Shown here: one piece after another, positions 1 through 11,440 of the stretch
Numbering within the stretch: position 1 is the stretch's first letter
Layout: every line of letters starts with the position of its first letter
Assembly (NCBI GenBank): GCA_037447655.1
Contig: JBBHKE010001671.1
Span: forward strand, 62,001 to 126,000
DNA from: Zygnema cylindricum
Taxonomy: Eukaryota > Streptophyta > Zygnematophyceae > Zygnematales > Zygnemataceae
Length of the DNA: 64,000 nucleotides
Reading direction: 5' to 3'
The notes under the pieces: model-generated
Database searches by the model: none
What the model was told of the DNA's origin: nothing
The model's input: only the letters and a program-made list of their open reading frames with translations
Program-made: the position numbers and the translations under genes

Positions 1-1060
1 AATGAAACTCTGAAAACGTATAAGGAAGCAAACAAATTGAAAACGATAACCTCTGCAAGCGAAACCAAGTGTGTACTGATGATGGTATGGAGTATAGCAA
101 GCCACAACTAATGGAGATCATGACTAAGATGTCGAACCACATTTCTCCTAGTGGAAATGCTATTTTTGTGCACTCGTATCCTCTTAGCACACGTGGGAAA
201 ATATGCATGTGAAATTCCAGAAGATCGGAATGGAAAGCATTCAAAAGATTATCAAAATTGAAAACCTTTGTGGAGTATCAGGTCTCTGTGGTAGGGTTTC
301 ATGAAGTAATTTATTGGTGTAAACCTATAGAATGGTGAAGGATTTCTATGTTAAGAAAAGATAAAGAATCAAAATCGTATCATATTGGATTTTTACAGTG
401 CGATATCTGCACCAAGATTCCGTATAGTCATAGAATATGAGTATAGGATGGGAGTACACCGGGCACTCCCCATGATTGTCAAATAATGTATGACCATACT
501 TCCTCAGTGTTGTGGCGTATGACAATGTCAATTTGGACGTAAACCGACAAGTAGATGATGAAAAGTGTTGTTTTAAGACAAGGTCGTAAAGTAAGGACAC
601 AACAGTAAGAGTGTTTCGATTGTATCTACAATCTTTACTTATCCAGTTTTGACATTCTATTCGAGGTATGCAGATCTTGTTCAGTCGGATTTGTTGAATC
701 CAAAACTTTCTAAGTGTAGACAGTTTTGAACTCCCTGTTATCCCCAAAAAAAATACCACTAATCCAAAAAAGCTGACAAAAATTTCGCCCTTTCAATTCT
801 CTATCCATTGACGTGCAACTCAATCCTAAATGTTACCTAATTTTTGCAAAAACAACCAATATAATACGGATTTTCATATTATACAAAAAGATGTATAGTA
901 TGAGTATAGTATGGAACTTCTATTTCGTGCGTTAAAACGATGTTATACTCAAAGAGATTTCCCTAAATTTGTACAAATCTTATCTTACATATCATGGAAC
1001 TTATTCTGCATTATAACTCGCAATTGATACCACACGGAGCCATAATCTATTTCTCCTTGA
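1..1060. other. Unassigned intergenic DNA
   Basis: AT-rich sequence with no recognisable coding region, RNA gene or terminal repeat. The longest open frame here (minus strand, about 137 codons) has no recognisable domain and no supporting codon pattern, so I treat it as chance. Confidence 0.6.
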
Positions 1061-1209
1061 AGAGAGGGAGGGAGGGAGGGAGAGAGGGAGAGAGGGAAAG
1101 AGGGAGGGAGAGTGAAAAGGGAGGGGAGAGGTTGGAGGGGGAAGGGGAGGGAGAGGGGGAGGGGACGGGGGGAGGGCCGGGGGAGAGGGATGGAGGGAAG
1201 GAAGGAGGA
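1061..1209. repeat. Polypurine (GGGA/GAGA)n tract
   Basis: About 150 bases are almost pure G and A on the + strand, built of GGGA, GAGA and GGGGA units. Such a mirror-like homopurine run can form triplex (H-DNA), and the repeated GGG blocks can form G-quadruplexes. The open frames over it on both strands are low-complexity Gly/Arg/Glu or Pro/Ser strings and are artefacts. Confidence 0.9.
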
Positions 1210-1405
1210 ATGTTAATGCGAGGAGGAAATGCACAGGTGAGAGGCTGAAACCCTAGCGGAGACGAATAGTGCATGGTTCCCTGCATCACCATGGGCATGC
1301 ATGTATGTCACAATTTTGAGTTTTCTCATGTCAACTTCTGCAGGCATAACGAATCAAAACGGCTCACACTCACAGTTTTGAATTTTCTCATACTACAGTG
1401 CAGTA

Positions 1406-1850
1406 CACCGCCAATCGCTATTAGAGTAAAAGAATAAATAGCGTAAAAAAAATTAGTGTTATAAACGCTAATTGGGAAAAAAAAAAAAAACATATATTCT
1501 AATTAATCACCAACTCTAATTTGGCTTTTTTCGAATAATAAATACCCGCCGTATCGATGTCTACATCAATATATGTACTTGTACCAAATCTGACAATTCG
1601 TACGTCAAAATCTGAATATTCGAGTTTGCATCTCTTTTCCCAGTGCACATTCACATGTGTGCGCAATTACATCAAATGACTTTATGTACATTTTATTTCA
1701 AAAAGTACATTTTGGTACGGACAAACCCTGGCAGTATACCACACTATAAACATCGCAGTGTACTTCCGTTATTAACGCTAATTAAAAAAAGAACCCTAAA
1801 AGTCGTAAAGGAAAAAATAGAATTATGGATTATATTTCAGGATTAAAAAA
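1406..1850. mobile_element. Truncated copy of the TA/CACCG MITE family
   Basis: The left end begins TA then CACCGCCAATCGCTATTAG, the terminal signature of the family seen complete at 24776, 55827 and 62604. The interior around 1700-1830 aligns with the two full 540-550 bp copies and with 33.8-34.1 kb (shared words GGTACGGAC, CCACACTAT and TTAACGCTAATT). No right terminal repeat is visible, so the copy is truncated and its right limit is approximate. Confidence 0.6.
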
Positions 1851-1894
1851 ATTTAAAAAGGGCACCAAATTAGTGTCATGCCGCATCGTGTCGA

Positions 1895-2030
1895 TTGCCC
1901 GCGCGCACGATATCATGCCCGCACGCGCGATATTCGGCGTGCGCGCACGATATAATGCACGCACGCGCGGTATTTTGGATGCACGCGCGATATTTCGCAC
2001 GCGCGCGCGGTATTCTGCATGCACGCACGC
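1895..2030. repeat. GC-rich degenerate tandem repeat, about 20 bp unit
   Basis: Roughly seven degenerate units of the type GCACGCGCGATATTNNG run head to tail. They make a sharp GC- and CpG-rich island in AT-rich surroundings. The alternating purine-pyrimidine CGCGCG runs could favour Z-DNA. Frames on both strands are open only because of the repeat. Confidence 0.75.
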
Positions 2031-2098
2031 TTTCATGTTGTTTCGTTCGCACGTGCGATTTCACGTCGATTCATTTATTTTCACGTTTGGTTGTATAG

Positions 2099-2720
2099 CA
2101 GAGGTCGCAAACGGTCAACCGAAACCGTGACCAACCGTTAACCGACCGCCCGCGCCGGATCCAGAACGGATTCAATTGCCAAATTTTGAGGGCCGGGCGG
2201 TTGCGGTCGGTTGATTCACCAGAAAAAAATAAACGGTCGGTTACAGTCGGTCAACCAAAAAACCAAAAAAAAATGAAAATTTTGTACTGTCCATACAATC
2301 CAACATTATTGTACTTTGTACTCTTTGGTATCGTGGAATTACATGACATCATGATTAGCGTCGCAAATCTGACACGGTAGTAACGCTATTTTTTTCGCAA
2401 ATCTTAGGGAACGCGACAAAGCATCGCAAATCACGTTAGTAAACACTATTCATTTCGAAAATCTAAGGGAAGGCGACAAATTGTAATTATTGGCTTATTC
2501 ATACGTCGTACATTAGATAATTTTGTACTTTTTCGGTTACGGGCGGGCACGGTTAGTTGCGAGAAATCGAGTTTCGGTTAACTTTTATTTTCGTAAACGG
2601 CGGTCGGTTAACGGTTAACAATTCGTGACAAAAACAGGGTCGGGCGTCGGTTACTCAGATTTTGAAAAAAAAAAAACAGTCGGTTTCGGTTATGTAAAAT
2701 TTTGACTTTTGCGACCTCTG
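2099..2720. mobile_element. Non-autonomous hAT element (622 bp)
   Basis: The ends are perfect 13-bp terminal inverted repeats, CAGAGGTCGCAAA at 2099 and its complement ending at 2720, with partial match for several more bases. Both sides carry the same 8-bp sequence TTGTATAG (2091-2098 and 2721-2728). An 8-bp duplication with CAG-type ends is the hallmark of hAT superfamily transposition. The interior is full of short GGTCGGTT/AACCGACC inverted words and has no transposase, so it depends on an autonomous hAT elsewhere. Confidence 0.92.
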
Positions 2721-2766
2721 TTGTATAGCACTAATTTGGTGCGATACCTTTCATTTCGTGCGTAGG

Positions 2767-2930
2767 TACACGATTTTCGAAGTATGGACGCGAAATATCG
2801 TTTGGCGATGTAGCGCGATTTCCGGAATGTTTCGTGCGATATGTTTCGTTTCGTGCGTATGCACGCGATTTCGGGAGTATCGACACGAAGTATTGTTTGG
2901 CGGCGAATCGCGATTTCCGGGAGTATCGGC
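2767..2930. repeat. Two diverged direct copies of a ~65 bp CpG-rich segment
   Basis: The segment at about 2767-2830 (CGATTTTCGAAGTATGGACG, ending GCGATTTCCGGAATGT) recurs at about 2865-2930 with scattered substitutions and a spacing near 98 bp. It looks like an old partial tandem duplication. No function is apparent. Confidence 0.6.
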
Positions 2931-3355
2931 GACGCTTCGATACCTTCTATTTATTTAAGTCGCGAACCCATGTAGGTTCGCGCATACATGTAGTTTGGGA
3001 GGGTTTTTACCCTCGGACAGTGGATTTTGTCAGGCGTACAGCAGATGATGTTGGCCGCCTATTGGCCAACATCTTGAGTAGTTTCATGCATGTAAAGTAG
3101 GCTAGACGTAGGCTAGTTTTGCTTAGGCCTAGCGTAGCTCCTACTTAGGCTAATTCTCAGACTTAGGGCCAAGTTCCATTAGACGAAAACTGGGGTAGTT
3201 TACAGAAATCCGCGACTATCCGTACCAGAATGTACCGCTTATTTTGTTTTTATACGAAAACATACATTACAGAGAATCTTGCCAATACTCTCCGAAGGTC
3301 TGTGAGGTAATACTGACCGTGGGATGTTCATCCGCAAAGCGTTCTCTTCATTTTC

Positions 3356-3402
3356 ATTGTAGCTGCCAACGTACCTGTAAGAGGTGGGTTGGCAGATACA
3401 GA
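3356..3402. repeat. Subterminal palindrome of the Harbinger element
   Basis: TGTAGCTGCCAACGTACCT pairs with AGGTGGGTTGGCAGATACA about 16 of 19 positions, giving a short-loop hairpin. A palindrome stands at the equivalent place in the other two copies of this end (33446-33503 and about 60834-60890), but with altered arm sequence. Confidence 0.7.
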
Positions 3403-3927
3403 AAATAATTAATAGTGACACGCTGGACGAAAAAGCTACGTGTCACGATGTAAAACCAACAAAATTTGACGAAATTTGCACGTGACGCGCACTTTCAAAA
3501 ATACAACCGAAAATAAAAATGTTATTTCGTTACTCCCCTTTGACACACTATTTTCGATACTTTTTGTTTGTTACACTATTTTTTGCAGCGTACTTCCATC
3601 ACACTATTTATGACAACGCCTTTTGGTGACGTTATTCTCGCTTTTCCTTCCATCTTCGCTCTCCCATCTTCCATCACATCTTTTCGTCTGCGTGGTTTCC
3701 CGCGCATATATCTGGCCTCCAAATTTTAAATTACGAATTTTGGTGTGCAATTTCAAATGCCAAATTTTGAAATTGACAAACTCCCACGAAAGATGGAGCC
3801 ACCATTGTGTTCAAAAATCCACATGTACAAGAATTACATTTCTTTCAGTATAACATATAAAAATGAGGATACCTGGATTCTCAAAATGTGGAGGCATCCG
3901 TAAGTTCTCATAGTTAAATAACTCAAG

Positions 3928-6389
3928 ATGTCTTTCGTAGGGGGGAGTTTCACTAACCCTTTTGTTCTCCGCCCGGAAGGATTACCACAGCCTATCCCGC
4001 AGAATAATGGCGCAAAAGCAACCATGGAATCAACAACCACGTCAATAATCATACGATACATGGAGAATCTGGGCAAGACATTGAACATCCGATAAACTTG
4101 GAAGGAGGAGGAGATGCCAAACGAGGTACAGTTTTTTTTTTCTCTGTTGGTCTATTCATCTTATTCGTGCACATGTTCGTCATCTCATAACAACGTAGAT
4201 TCTGCTCTGTTTTTTTTTTTTTNNNNNNNNNNCTTCCTCTTCTTCACTTTTAACAATCTCTCCTCTTGTTTTTTTTTATCCTCTATTCTTCGATATCTTC
4301 TTCCTCTTATATTCTTCCGCTAATTCTTCTGCTCTTTATTCACCTTATTCCCCTTCCCCACCTCCTCCATATACCTCTTTATCATCTCCTTCTTAAACTA
4401 CAGCTTATTATTAATATACAATTGAATATTTCTGTGTAATTCCTTAGATTTATCATTTTTAATACTGTATAATATTCAGCTACTTTGACGTTTAAAATCT
4501 TTACTATATTCTCGTGAATTGCTATTGTTAAGGAAAATATTCAATAAGTCGATATAAAGAATGTACCTTTCCCGTATAAAATTTACTACTATCTTTGATT
4601 ATGTTGTATTTGTCCCATATTTATGAGGATATCATAAATTAAATTAATATTTTAAAAACTACACGTTTGTGGCCAATAAAAGATCTTAAAATATGCCCTT
4701 TCCATGTAAGAAATATAGCTGAATAACTTATAAAAGGAATTGTTATCGTTAAGTGCTCTTATATCATTTCTAAAATTTGCAGTTTCATCGACTTATAATA
4801 TGTCATAATTTTTACTATTTAGATTCCTTAATGTGTCTTTATAAGTTAACATATAATTATTATTCGACATCAAATTCTTCCTCTACTATTTCTCCATATA
4901 CCTCCTCCACCCCTTCCCCTTATTCCACTTATTTCTCGTCTTCTTAATCGCCTTCTTATATTCTCCTTCTTCTATAGCTTCTTATCTCCTATTTTTTTTT
5001 GTTCTCCTCTCTAACAATTTTCACTTCTTCTCCTTCCACTCCTTCCTCAACTTATTTTGCCTCCTCCACCCTATCTCCTTTTTACGATGCATCCCCTTTT
5101 TTTTACTCGATCTTCTCTTTATAGCTGGGCTTTGTATTTTTATGTTTTCTATTTCTTGATCTCTTCTTTTTACTCCTCTTCTTTTGCTTCCACTTTTTAT
5201 TATTCCTCCACTGATGTTTATTATTTGTCGATGTGACCCATTTTTTTTGAAGATGGTGGAGTTGGTACCCAAACGCATTCGGGGAAAAAAACTGGAGATT
5301 TGAAAAAGGCAGCTAGGAAGCAAAGAGGCTCAAGTGGTGTTAAAAAAGACGCGAGTAACGGCACCAAGAAGGTGGGACGAGGAAAATCGAAAAACACAGT
5401 TAACAATCAAGTACCGAATGAACAAAATGAGGTTGACAATCATGAACAAGACCCATCGGTCCGGAACGAGCGATGGAGCGAGAGCGAAACTTTGCAATTA
5501 ATTTCCTTAAAAAATGGGGAAGTTCAAAAGGAAAGAACGAAAAGGCTGAAAGCAACCCACCGTTCATCCATAGAAAAGTGGGGGATCATAAGTACTGAAC
5601 TTGAAAAAATTGGGGTGATTCGGGTGGAAAGAGACTTCAGGCAGTGCTTGAACAAATAGGACAACTCTTTGCGAGATTATAAGAAAGTACGAGATTGGCA
5701 AAACAAAATCCCAAGCGGTAACCAGTGTTATTGGATGATGGGGGTAAGAGATAGGACTGATAAGAGGTTGCCTGGCGGTTTCAATGAACGTTACTATAGA
5801 GCCGTGGACGACGGGTTGGGTGGCAACAAAAATATTGCACCGACCCACGTGCGAGACACCTTTGTAATAAGTCCAAAAAAAATTACCTCAGTCCATGATA
5901 TCCGTGGACCAACTGAAATGAATACCTTTCCCAATCTACTGACAATAGCAGTGGAAAACGGCAGTGGAAAACGTAGGAGAATTGAAACCGGCCCAAGCAC
6001 ATCAAGGGCATTGGATCTTGAGGGGTTTGAAAATATAGCCGTGAGAATACATGACATGATAGTGAAGGAGAACAGGGAAACATTTGATAAGATAGGAGAA
6101 TTATTGGCCGCAAGTTGGGAAAAAAATGAACGCCGACAAGAAAAGGAAGCTAAAGAACGTCAAGAATTACTTGATGTTATACGTGCACTAGTTGGCAAAA
6201 ATGTTGGGAACAATATAAACAATGCGAATCGAATTTTGAGGTATGCATTCTATTACTTATTTCTTACTATAATTATTGTATATTAATGGTTCTATTCCAA
6301 CATTTTCACTTATGATAGTTGATTGCTACTTTCTGCATTTTAGACTGAAAATTCGTATTGCAATGTGTTCATTATGGTGGCATCCATGA
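3928..6389 (+). pseudogene. Harbinger ORF2: Myb/SANT-like DNA-binding protein (broken)
   Basis: In the family this nuclear protein binds element ends and partners the transposase. Model: exon 1 3928-4125, donor GAG|GTACAG; exon 2 5253-6240, acceptor TTTTGAAG, donor GAG|GTATGC; exon 3 6344-6389 ending in TGA. Both junctions keep frame. The ATG is supported because the deleted copy at 32899 (minus) starts with the same pattern, MS-VGG-F-NPF--RP. The same comparison shows a 1-base loss near 4011 shifting exon 1. Exon 2 has a trihelix-type domain with spaced tryptophans (RWSES, EKWGI, VRDWQ), a basic KRRR cluster and a C-terminal charged helix (EKNERRQEKEAKERQ). A TAG at 5657-5659 sits where a domain Trp is expected, a likely TGG to TAG change. 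Together these make the gene inactive. Exon 3 is the least certain part. Confidence 0.8.
4223..4232. other. Assembly gap (10 N) in intron 1
   Basis: Ten Ns follow a run of at least 12 T within the pyrimidine-rich first intron of ORF2 (4126-5252). This suggests a homopolymer-related assembly break. The true gap length is unknown. It does not touch coding sequence in my model. Confidence 0.95.
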
Positions 6390-6515
6390 GTTTGGTTTCC
6401 AAATGTGTTTTGTATTTTATAAATTTATATCAAAATATATGTGCAGGTTATTATTATTCTTTTTCTTGTTGTTGTACAGTCTTTCTTATTCGTGTAAGTT
6501 TACCGTTGTTGTTGA

Positions 6516-7336
6516 TGTTAGGATATTGGGCGAATCGGCGTCGGCCGAAATCGCGCCCTCAAATGTTTTGTTTGGTTCGCGTCAGTCATGTTTTTTTTTG
6601 TTTCGTTGATACATGTGTCGGTTCGCGTCTATGTTCGGTACTGTACTTGTCGGTTCAATTGTACGAATCGGACGTGAGACGATTTTGAGGAAATGTTGGT
6701 TCGCGAAGTGCGATTTGGCGTCCGTGAAATATTACATGTTTGCGAAGCGTGACGCGATCTTTTCGTCCGTGGCAATATTCTATTTGTATGACGAAGTGGC
6801 AGTATTTTTGTACGGCCAATCCTACTACGATTCTGCAACGATTTCACAGAGAGCAAATTTGTCAAAGTACAGAGAGCATATTTGTCAGGTTAGAAGTAGC
6901 TTGATGTTGCCGGCTATGGCAGGCGCACTCAAAGAGCATCTAGTCGTTATGTTTAGGGACTGTTTGTTCTGTATTGATTTCAGTTGTAATTGTTCTTTAT
7001 TCTGGTAGTGAGTATTTAAGTGAGTGAGTAGAGTTAGGAAATATATCAATTAATCCATTAAATGTATTCAGTGTGAGTGTGAGTGTGAGTGTGAGTGATT
7101 CAGTATGAGTGTGAGTGTAAGTGAGATTAAGTGATCAATGTGAGTTAGGAATGTGAGTGAGTTAGATTGGTAAGAGTGAGAGATTGTATTGGAAAAGCTT
7201 CGGCTTAATATATTTATATTTTTGTCGATGTGATATGTTTTGTGGTGATTTAGATTTATTTGTGTGTAAGCTTCCGCTGTGCATCATCTTGATTTATTGT
7301 TTGTGAAGTGAGTCGATCCTATAGTGTCTTTTAACA
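6516..7336 (+). mobile_element. Solo LTR of a copia element (821 bp)
   Basis: It begins TGTTAGGATATTGGG and ends TTTTAACA, and is flanked on both sides by GTTGA (6511-6515 and 7337-7341), a 5-bp target duplication. No retrotransposon interior is attached, so it is the product of LTR-LTR recombination. The start resembles the LTRs of copia A (TGTTAGGATTTAC) and E (TGTTAGGTTATTG). Its 3-prime part also resembles E (AAGCTTCCGCTGTG against GAGCTTCCACTGTG), so it belongs to that group. A GTGTGA microsatellite lies at about 7071-7099. It sits inside the Harbinger element, downstream of ORF2. Confidence 0.9.
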
Positions 7337-7341
7337 GTTGA

Positions 7342-8632
7342 TGGTGGCAGGATTGTTTACGCCAGGGTAAACGTATCTCGAAGATTACCCAATTCCATGT
7401 GATTTCAACATTATTTAGGGTTAACTTATGTTTTCAAGGTTGTCTTCCCATGTTTATTAATGTTAGAAGATACATGATAAAAGTTACCGTAGCTATATAG
7501 GGTTATTTAGGGTTTTTCAGAGTGGATTAGTTTATACTTTTGGATTGTATAATATGTGACTTCTATAAAGATTTTAAACAAAATGCTCGCTATTTCCACA
7601 TTTTTCCTTTCTCGGTTCTATTTTTTTTTTAAATTCACCAACTTCTATGCTCATTTACTTCACGCTGAAGTTTGTTGGCGAACAAACATGATGATAGGGG
7701 TGGGTGTGGGCGAAAGAGAGGGAAAGAAAATGAAGTTACTTTTATGTGAATTTTTATATGAATATAATTTTTTGCACTTGGTGGAGGGGCGGGGATGAAA
7801 ATTACATTGAAAATAGCATGTATAACATTTCAACCAAAGAAAAAGAGAAAAAAAAAACATATCTAAAGTGACAATTCGGTAACATAAAATCATTCAGGAA
7901 CATAAAGTCATCCCTTCTTAGAATTAGACAAAAAGAATTTGTAGAAGTTAGTAATTTGAAAATAAAAATAAAGCACAGTTGTTTAATGCATACAGGATCA
8001 CTGATTTCCAATGCCAATTTCCAATTCAAGAGGAAAAGTGCAATCAACCACTGGAAAGGTTAAGTTTGATGAAAATCTATCCATCTACATTAAAAACACA
8101 AAACATCTCGAATAAAACACAACACATATGAACCCACCACTCGCTTTCAGTATGTAAGATAGCAAAACCAGACAAGAAAGGGTTATTCACAAGGGAAAAA
8201 ATTAGATAAACTATATGCAAATATAAATGTACGATGAAGAAAATATAAATCATAAAATCATTGAAAATTATATAAACACTATTCGTTATTAAATAAAAAA
8301 TCATAAAAACATAACAAATAGGCCAGATTATCGAAAAGTACACTTTGAATTTCATTCCTGCCATATATTAGGTAAACCTGAAAATTTCCTCATCAATGAT
8401 TTTGCCTAATCAATATTTTATGATCTTGTATTACCTCCGGTCATCAAATAAAACCCTTACAATTGTTAATGTTTTAATCTCATTGCAACATATCTCCTCC
8501 TCTCATACTCTTTGTCTTTCAATCTATAAGTTTTCTAGTTGGCCACAATGGAATCAATCAATTTCAAGCTAACTTACTTCTTTCCTCCCTATTTCAATTA
8601 CTCTTACCGTACGATTACAATTACTCCTACTC
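7342..8632. other. Non-coding interior of the Harbinger element
   Basis: AT-rich sequence between the 3-prime ends of the two convergent Harbinger genes, apart from the solo LTR. Open frames of up to 95 codons are present but show no domain. I see no RNA gene or further insertion. Confidence 0.5.
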
Positions 8633-9213
8633 TTACCGTTCATAAACCCCATGCCTCTCGTACATGTCTTCCGCTAAAAAATCACGCAATTGTCTACCCT
8701 CTTCGTCGTCATCAATGTCAATGCGATCTCTGTCCTCCTCCCATTCTTCATTCGGGGGCGTAGTAGGTGGAGTAACTTCATCCAAATAAGACACATTTTC
8801 CTCTAATAACAAATTATGCAGCGTGTAGACTATGATGATTGAGTTCACTAAATGCTCCATACTTCTATAAGTAATTTTCTTGTCTAATACGGGCCACTGT
8901 CTCTTCAAAATGTCGAAGGATCTTTCGGCACACATACGTCTACTGCTATGGTAATAGATGAACGATAGTTGCGAATCTTGCAGATTTCCGCCTGGATATG
9001 GGGTGGATAACTGCTTGTGTAATGGGTACCCTGCGTCCCCTATAATAAATGGTTGTGCCGAAAGTTCTTTCGGCACACATACGTCTACTGCTATGGTAAT
9101 AATTGAACGATCGTTACGGTTCTTGCAAATTTCTGCCTGGATATGGGGTGATTAACTGCTTGTGTAATGGGTACCCTGCGTCCCCTATAATAAATGGTTG
9201 TACTTCCATCCAA
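8633..9213 (-). pseudogene. Harbinger DDE transposase, C-terminal part
   Basis: This is the downstream half of the transposase whose upstream half lies at 23225-24072. The two are separated by copia A and would join in frame at the GTAAC duplication. It carries the motif FIIGDAGYPLHKQL, typical of the DDE_Tnp_4 (PF13359) fold. It also carries RRMCAERSFDILKRQW, where the Glu of AER is probably the catalytic third acidic residue, followed by a conserved helix and an acidic tail ending near 8633. A 145-bp tandem duplication (8921-9204) repeats this block. Since 145 is not a multiple of three it shifts the frame, so the gene was damaged independently of the copia insertion. Confidence 0.85.
8921..9204. 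repeat. 145-bp tandem duplication inside the transposase
   Basis: The sequence starting TCTTTCGGCACACATACGTC at 8921 restarts at 9066. The two units differ at roughly ten positions, so the duplication is not recent. It duplicates the region encoding the GDAGYP motif and the stretch leading to the AERSF motif. Confidence 0.9.
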
Positions 9214-9218
9214 GTAAC

Positions 9219-9863
9219 AGATAGGAATAAGAGTCAAATCGGAATGCACTCACAATCACTCAAATATCTCAATGCGGAAGCGAAATTAAAATCAAAACAA
9301 ACATTATAACACATTGAAAGCTCTTAATCCAAGATAGAGGAAAATATAATACTCAATAAAATAAACTCATACTAACTCAATCCGTAAACATTACACTTTA
9401 CTTAATTTTCTTTCTGAATTAAATTCTACTACACTCACACGATGGCTTTTTAACTTAGCCACGGAAATAATCTAGAACACTATACTCTAGAAGTGTCTAA
9501 ATGTACTTAGACGCAAATATGGTACAACGCAAAGTGAAACTACTAGAAAAGAAACTGACAAAGTCTTGTACGACAAATTAAGCTGATGCGAAACGAAACA
9601 ACTAGATGTACATCGGGCGAAACGAAACTTCCCGAAGTACTAATCTAGAACTCAAATGAAACAAAATTAATCAAATCAAATCGTGTAGACGTCAAACGTA
9701 CACGCACGAAATACAAATCAAACAAAACAAAAATCCGCAAAGTGATGTACGGAGTACTAAATCAAGCTAAGTGAAACATAACCGACGTGCGACCAAATCT
9801 GATCCACACTAACTACGAACCAACATCCCGTAAACGTAGATTCAAACATTGTAAATTTTAACA
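9219..9863 (-). repeat. Copia A 3-prime LTR
   Basis: On the minus strand it starts TGTTAAAATTTAC and ends in CT instead of the canonical CA (the right LTR keeps CA). Many differences from the partner LTR are C/T or G/A changes at CpG-like sites, as expected of deamination of methylated DNA. Confidence 0.92.
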
Positions 9864-9873
9864 ATCCCCCTGT
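9864..9873 (-). promoter_or_regulatory. Polypurine tract of copia A
   Basis: On the minus strand CAGGGGGAT abuts the TGTTA start of the 3-prime LTR. This is the standard plus-strand primer site of an LTR retrotransposon. Confidence 0.8.
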
Positions 9874-9906
9874 CAATGTTGAATCTATACTAAATTTTAA
9901 CCAAAC

Positions 9907-11440
9907 TCAAAACAATCCTAACTTAGGCCTTCCTCTCACAAAGACATCATACATAGCAGTTTTAGTTAACAAGTCCGCTGCTTCTTCACCCGTTGGTACA
10001 AAAATGAACTTAATCTCACCAATATTTACTAAATCTCTAACAAAATGCCACTGAATCCTAATGTGCTTAGTCCTCTTATCAAACACCGGATTGTTAGCCA
10101 ATGCAATACTAGACATACTATCTGAAAACAGCTTCATACACTTAATAATAATTCCCAACTCACTTAACATTTATCTTAACCAAATTGAAGCTTTTGCTGC
10201 ATGGCAAGTCGCCATATATTCGGCCTCTGTCAAACTCAAGGCCACCATAGGTTGAAGTCTTGAACTCCACGAAATCGCACCTCCACATAATACGAAAGCG
10301 TAACCGGATGTTGACTTTCCCGTGTCGGAGTCTCCACCCCAATCGGAATTGCAATATCCAAAACAATCTAACTCTGAATCCGCCTTATAAACTAAACCAT
10401 AACTTAAAGTTCTAACTAAATATCTAAAAATCATTTTAACTTTCTCCCATTGACACTTTTTAGGTGCTTGACAATACTTACTCACAATACTAACATCAGC
10501 TGAAATATTTGGTCTAGTTCCAACACTAAGATACATCAAACAACAAATAGCTTCTCTATAAGGTGCATCAATTGTTGGCTCACTTTCTGCTTTACTCAAC
10601 TGAACTCTAGGATCCAAAGGTGTACTTAAAGGCTTAGCATTCAACATAGAGAACTTAGCTAAGACTTCCTTACAATATTGTTCCTGACTAAGTTTCAAGG
10701 AACCAAACTCATCTCGTATCACCTCAATACCAAGAGTGTACCTAGCTTCTCCTAAGTCAGTAACTTTGAAGAATTTACTTATAAAGCATTTCAACTCCTG
10801 AATCCTTTCAAGACTATCTGAAATCATAATAAAATCATCAACATACACTGAAAATAATTTGATCAACTCCTTCTCCTTTCACATAAACACCTAAATCTGA
10901 AAATGTACGAACAAAACCAAAATCCAAAAGTACCTTATGAAGACGTTTGTACCATGTCGTCGGTGCTTGCTTAAGTCCATAGAGGGACTTCTTCAACTTC
11001 CACACATGTCCAGGTTTGCCCGAAACTCCTTCTGGAATCTTCATATAAACTTATTCTTCCAATTTTCCATTTAGGAAAGCGGTTTCAACATCCATTTGAT
11101 GGATATGCTTCCTCTTAGCAGCAGCAATCGCAATAATCATCCTTAAACTATCAAACTTAACCACAGGTGCATATGTTTCTGTATAATCTATACCTTCTTT
11201 CTGCTGAAAACCTTTACCAACTAATCTTGCCTTATATTTGATAATTTCACCTGATGCACCCGTCTTAGTCTTAAATATCCATTTACAGTCAAAAGACTTT
11301 TTTCCCTCTGGTAAAACTACTTCTTCTATAGACTTAAGTTCTTTCTCAAAAGCTGGTTTCCACTTTTCATTCCAATCACTTGATGCTACAGCTTTTGAAT
11401 AGGACTTAGGATCCCCATTCAGAGGCTCACTCAGTAATTG
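9907..11440 (-). pseudogene. Copia A reverse transcriptase and RNase H (broken)
   Basis: In order on the minus strand: the RVT_2 entry (WNEKWKPAFEKEL, then KARLVGKGFQQKEGIDY), KKSLYGLKQAP, and the catalytic box as VCVDDFIM, where the usual Tyr of YVDD is Cys. RNase H motifs follow (SDWGGDSDTGKSTSGYAF, SLTEAEYMA) and the tail ADLLTKTAMYDVF. In-frame stops occur near 11045 and 10168, and a frameshift lies at about 10840-10866, so no active enzyme is made. The 5-prime end is fused at 11440 to the gag-protease of a different copia (C). Copia E carries the same arrangement of motifs and is a close relative. Confidence 0.88.

Larger units (their letters stand above)
1863..2741. mobile_element. Possible small inverted-repeat element split by the hAT insertion
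   Basis: CACCAAATTAGTG at 1863-1875 is matched exactly in reverse complement at 2729-2741. Removing the hAT element and one copy of its duplication leaves about 250 bp between the arms, a MITE-like size. No flanking target duplication is evident, so element status is inferred. Confidence 0.35.

Noticed and set aside
994-1298. Open frames of 77-84 codons on both strands over the purine tract
   Set aside because: They are low-complexity translations of a GGGA repeat, overlap on both strands and have no domain.
1825-2130. 100-codon frames across 1.8-2.1 kb
   Set aside because: They are open because of the ~20-bp tandem repeat, with several frames on both strands open at once.
5021-5406. Minus-strand frames opposite ORF2 (60-100 codons)
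   Set aside because: They are shadows of the intron and exon 2 of ORF2, with Lys/Arg-rich low-complexity translations.
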